Below, piece by piece: positions 61,990 to 64,000 of a stretch of 64,000 nt of DNA. Numbering within the stretch: position 1 is the stretch's first letter; each line of letters starts with the position of its first letter. Under the pieces are notes generated by a model, which was given only the letters and a program-made list of their open reading frames with translations, ran no database searches and had not been told where the DNA came from. Source of the DNA: Saccoglossus kowalevskii (lineage: Eukaryota; Hemichordata; Enteropneusta; Harrimaniidae); assembly GCF_000003605.2 (NCBI RefSeq), contig NW_003122411.1:16110-80109 (forward strand), in the 5' to 3' direction. The position numbers and the translations under genes are program-made.

Positions 61990-63225
61990 CACAGGTTTCT
62001 GATTTGGACCATTTTATGTAAGACTAATAAAATAGACGGTGTTGCTATTGTCCAGTCTAATATTTGCAGCACGTCTGACACACCGCCAAATAAAAAAACA
62101 AACCAAACGCTAAACCCAAATATAGATCTTGTTCAAGACACATCGAAGTGCTCCGAGACACCGTCGCAATTATTTGTGTACTTGAATTCCAAGCAGATGT
62201 GGAAGTTTAAAGGAATTTAAAAAAATAAAGTCCGAGGATGTTGTTACGCATAGAACTTGAAGGAAACAGGCAACAAGATGGCCGTTCACCTACAGAAGAC
62301 GTGGTTAGTAAATTGCGTAATGTTATTGATGACACTTGAATAAAGCACCCATACATGTTACGCCACGACTTAATTGGCTTGCATTCATCATCGATCATGC
62401 AATTTATTGCAGTGACACGTAATTTTTCTTGAAAGTGGTATGTGCATTTATCATATGATAAAGCTGGCGTATGCCATGCATGTTAATGTTTTTTCTTACT
62501 TAGAAAATTGATTAGCAAGTAATTGTTTTTGACTTGTGTCAATGGTTACCGAGCGGTGTGCATAGACGGCTAGAAAAGAGTGATAAGTAAGGTACCCGGG
62601 GAATTACACCAATTAAAATAATTACATTTAGAAAGTGTTATGGAATTTAGGGTTGAAGTCCCGAGAACAAGTATGCGTGATGGGCCACTCATATGAATTA
62701 CGTTTTTTTCTAAAAAGTTAAAAAAAAGACTTTGTGCTACATACACAATTATATGAACTAGTTACACTTACGCATATATTGGTTACAATTCTAAGGACAC
62801 AATAGTTAGTAATTCGTCTGTAAAAGCAGTTTGTGGGGATTTGAATTTCCCTGTGCTAATTATCGTTCTAGTAATTACAGTTTCTAAAATAGATAAATCG
62901 CCTGCAATTGGCAAACATATTAAACAATCTGGCAGTTGTCGATTTACAAAACCAGTGGAAGGGGCTTAACTGGAGAGAAGTTTGATTGAGGATTGGGTGG
63001 CCGCTTAATATACATTAAAGGACGCACGAGCAGTTAAACGTGAACAAGAAAAGACTAAACTCGAGGGAAAGTAAGAAACATTAGAGCAAGTAGCTGGAAT
63101 TCAACTTGCCAAATTCAGCCATGACCAACAGTTAAACAATGACACATGTTTGCGAGGGCATTATCACGATTTGTTGTCTGCTCAAGGGATGGTGGTCATG
63201 ACCAGGGCAGACAATAAATCGTGAT
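61990..63225 (+). pseudogene. Degenerate coding-like tract, family unknown
   Basis: Three plus-strand stretches look like former coding sequence: about 62000-62220 (containing TNKIDGVAIVQSN and ending MWKFKGI), 62238-62339 (MLLRIELEGNRQQDGRSPTE) and about 63020-63220 (KREQEKTKLEG, GIQLAKFSHDQQLNND). A pyrimidine tract and cag precede the first. AATAAA words follow at 62224 and 62338. No family is recognised. It may be one decayed mobile element or several unrelated scraps, and it is broken. I make no attempt to connect the pieces. Confidence 0.3.
63163..63225. repeat. Hairpin with 19-bp stem and 25-nt loop
   Basis: ATCACGATTTGTTGTCTGC (63163-63181) pairs with GCAGACAATAAATCGTGAT (63207-63225) with a single mismatch. 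The loop contains a second palindrome, GGTCATGACC. Confidence 0.9.
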
Positions 63226-63244
63226 GTTGTTAGAATCACCATAT

Positions 63245-63426
63245 GCTATAATGCTAAAATACCTATACATTTGTAATGCATGCGTTATAGCTTCCATGCA
63301 CTCTATGCTATAATGCAGCCTGGCCTATAATGCTATAATGCAGCCTGGCCTATAATGCTATAATGCAGCCTGGCCTATAATGCTATAATGTAACTCTGAT
63401 TCATATAATGCATGCGTTATAGCTTT
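63245..63426. repeat. GCTATAATGC repeat cluster with flanking palindromes
   Basis: Three and a half 25-bp units gctataatgcagcctggcct plus ataat run from 63307 to 63390. On each side (about 63275-63293 and 63406-63426) stands a near-palindrome taatgcatgcgttatagctt, in which the motif appears inverted. Further single copies lie at 63245, 63536-63550 and near 63765, and ctatcatgc variants near 63441 and 63790. Confidence 0.85.
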
Positions 63427-64000
63427 AGGCCTTAAAGTGGGCTATCATGCAGTTTCTTTTAACATGGGTCGTTAGGATACAATAACATGCAGTGTGAGGC
63501 GACGGTTTAAGTACCGAATGTTTTTTTTGTTCATAATGCTATAATGCAATGCATTCACACACAGTATAATAATAGTTTATTACGGAACTGTAATCTGCTG
63601 TGGATACAGTAAGGTAAAAATAGTGTAAAATAAAGCGACTAAAATAACTACAAATTTAAAAGTTCTAATAACTACAAAACATCAGAAAGTAATGAAAATA
63701 CATTAAATAAATCAAAGTAAAGGTAAAGGTTCTCCCTACCCAGGTTTACACAGGCGGTGCTTTGTATAATGCTAAAATGTCTACCATGGGCTATCATGCA
63801 AAGTCAACCACGGTTGGATATTCATGGCCAAATTACAAGCTAAAAGAGAGGCTGCCACCATTAAGGTGGAAAATGTAACCCCCTCTCTTGATTCCTGTAC
63901 ACTAGCCTCATCCACCACACACCTACCATCTCAACATGCTAGAAGTTCGCACATATTTGTCACGTGCACAGAGGTGATGGAACATGACCTTCATAAACAG
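63427..64000. other. Non-coding stretch to the window end
   Basis: Contains scattered GCTATAATGC-like words, otherwise no recognised feature. Confidence 0.4.

Overview
The window is AT-rich animal nuclear DNA with very little coding sequence. The organism looks like a lophotrochozoan, most likely a mollusc and perhaps a bivalve. The reasons are long introns, frequent 'acatgta' words, four copies of a tandem-core, microsatellite-bearing element built like the bivalve pearl / Helentron-associated repeats, tRNA-derived SINEs and palindromic MITEs. The species call is inference; no marker gene settles it.

The one host gene I can identify lies on the minus strand at the right. Three small, correctly spliced, phase-0 exons at 57641-57724, 54338-54418 and 48506-48565 encode the first 75 residues of a phospholipase C-beta of the PLCB4/norpA type: the N-terminal leader and the start of the PH domain. 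A CpG-denser interval around 58894-59200 is the likely promoter and 5' leader. I found no later exon down to position 1, so positions 1-48505 are either a very long intron of this gene or contain exons I missed. A 473-base assembly gap at 32468-32940 could hide one.

Layout from left to right. Positions 1-14900 hold two tandem-core elements (1-484, 5160-5909), MITE relics, a coding-like scrap and a possible 9-nt microexon. Positions 14942-15763 are a 25-bp satellite of about 33 units. Positions 15.8-24.3 kb hold a complete tRNA-derived SINE, a duplicated poly-C module, a long AT microsatellite and a 2.06-kb solo-LTR-like fossil (22221-24282). Positions 24.9-34.5 kb hold two more tandem-core elements, a SINE with a clear 12-bp target duplication, three MITEs and the assembly gap with a false duplication at its edges. 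Positions 34.5-48.5 kb are intronic or intergenic, with a perfect RFX X-box, compound microsatellites and a MITE. Positions 48.5-57.7 kb are the three exons and their introns. Positions 59.2-64 kb, upstream of the gene, hold a decayed LINE reverse-transcriptase fragment, a degenerate coding-like tract, a 19-bp-stem hairpin and a cluster of GCTATAATGC repeats in both orientations.

Nearly all of the longer open reading frames are artefacts: satellite frames, AT-repeat frames, frames running across Ns, or antisense frames in repeats.
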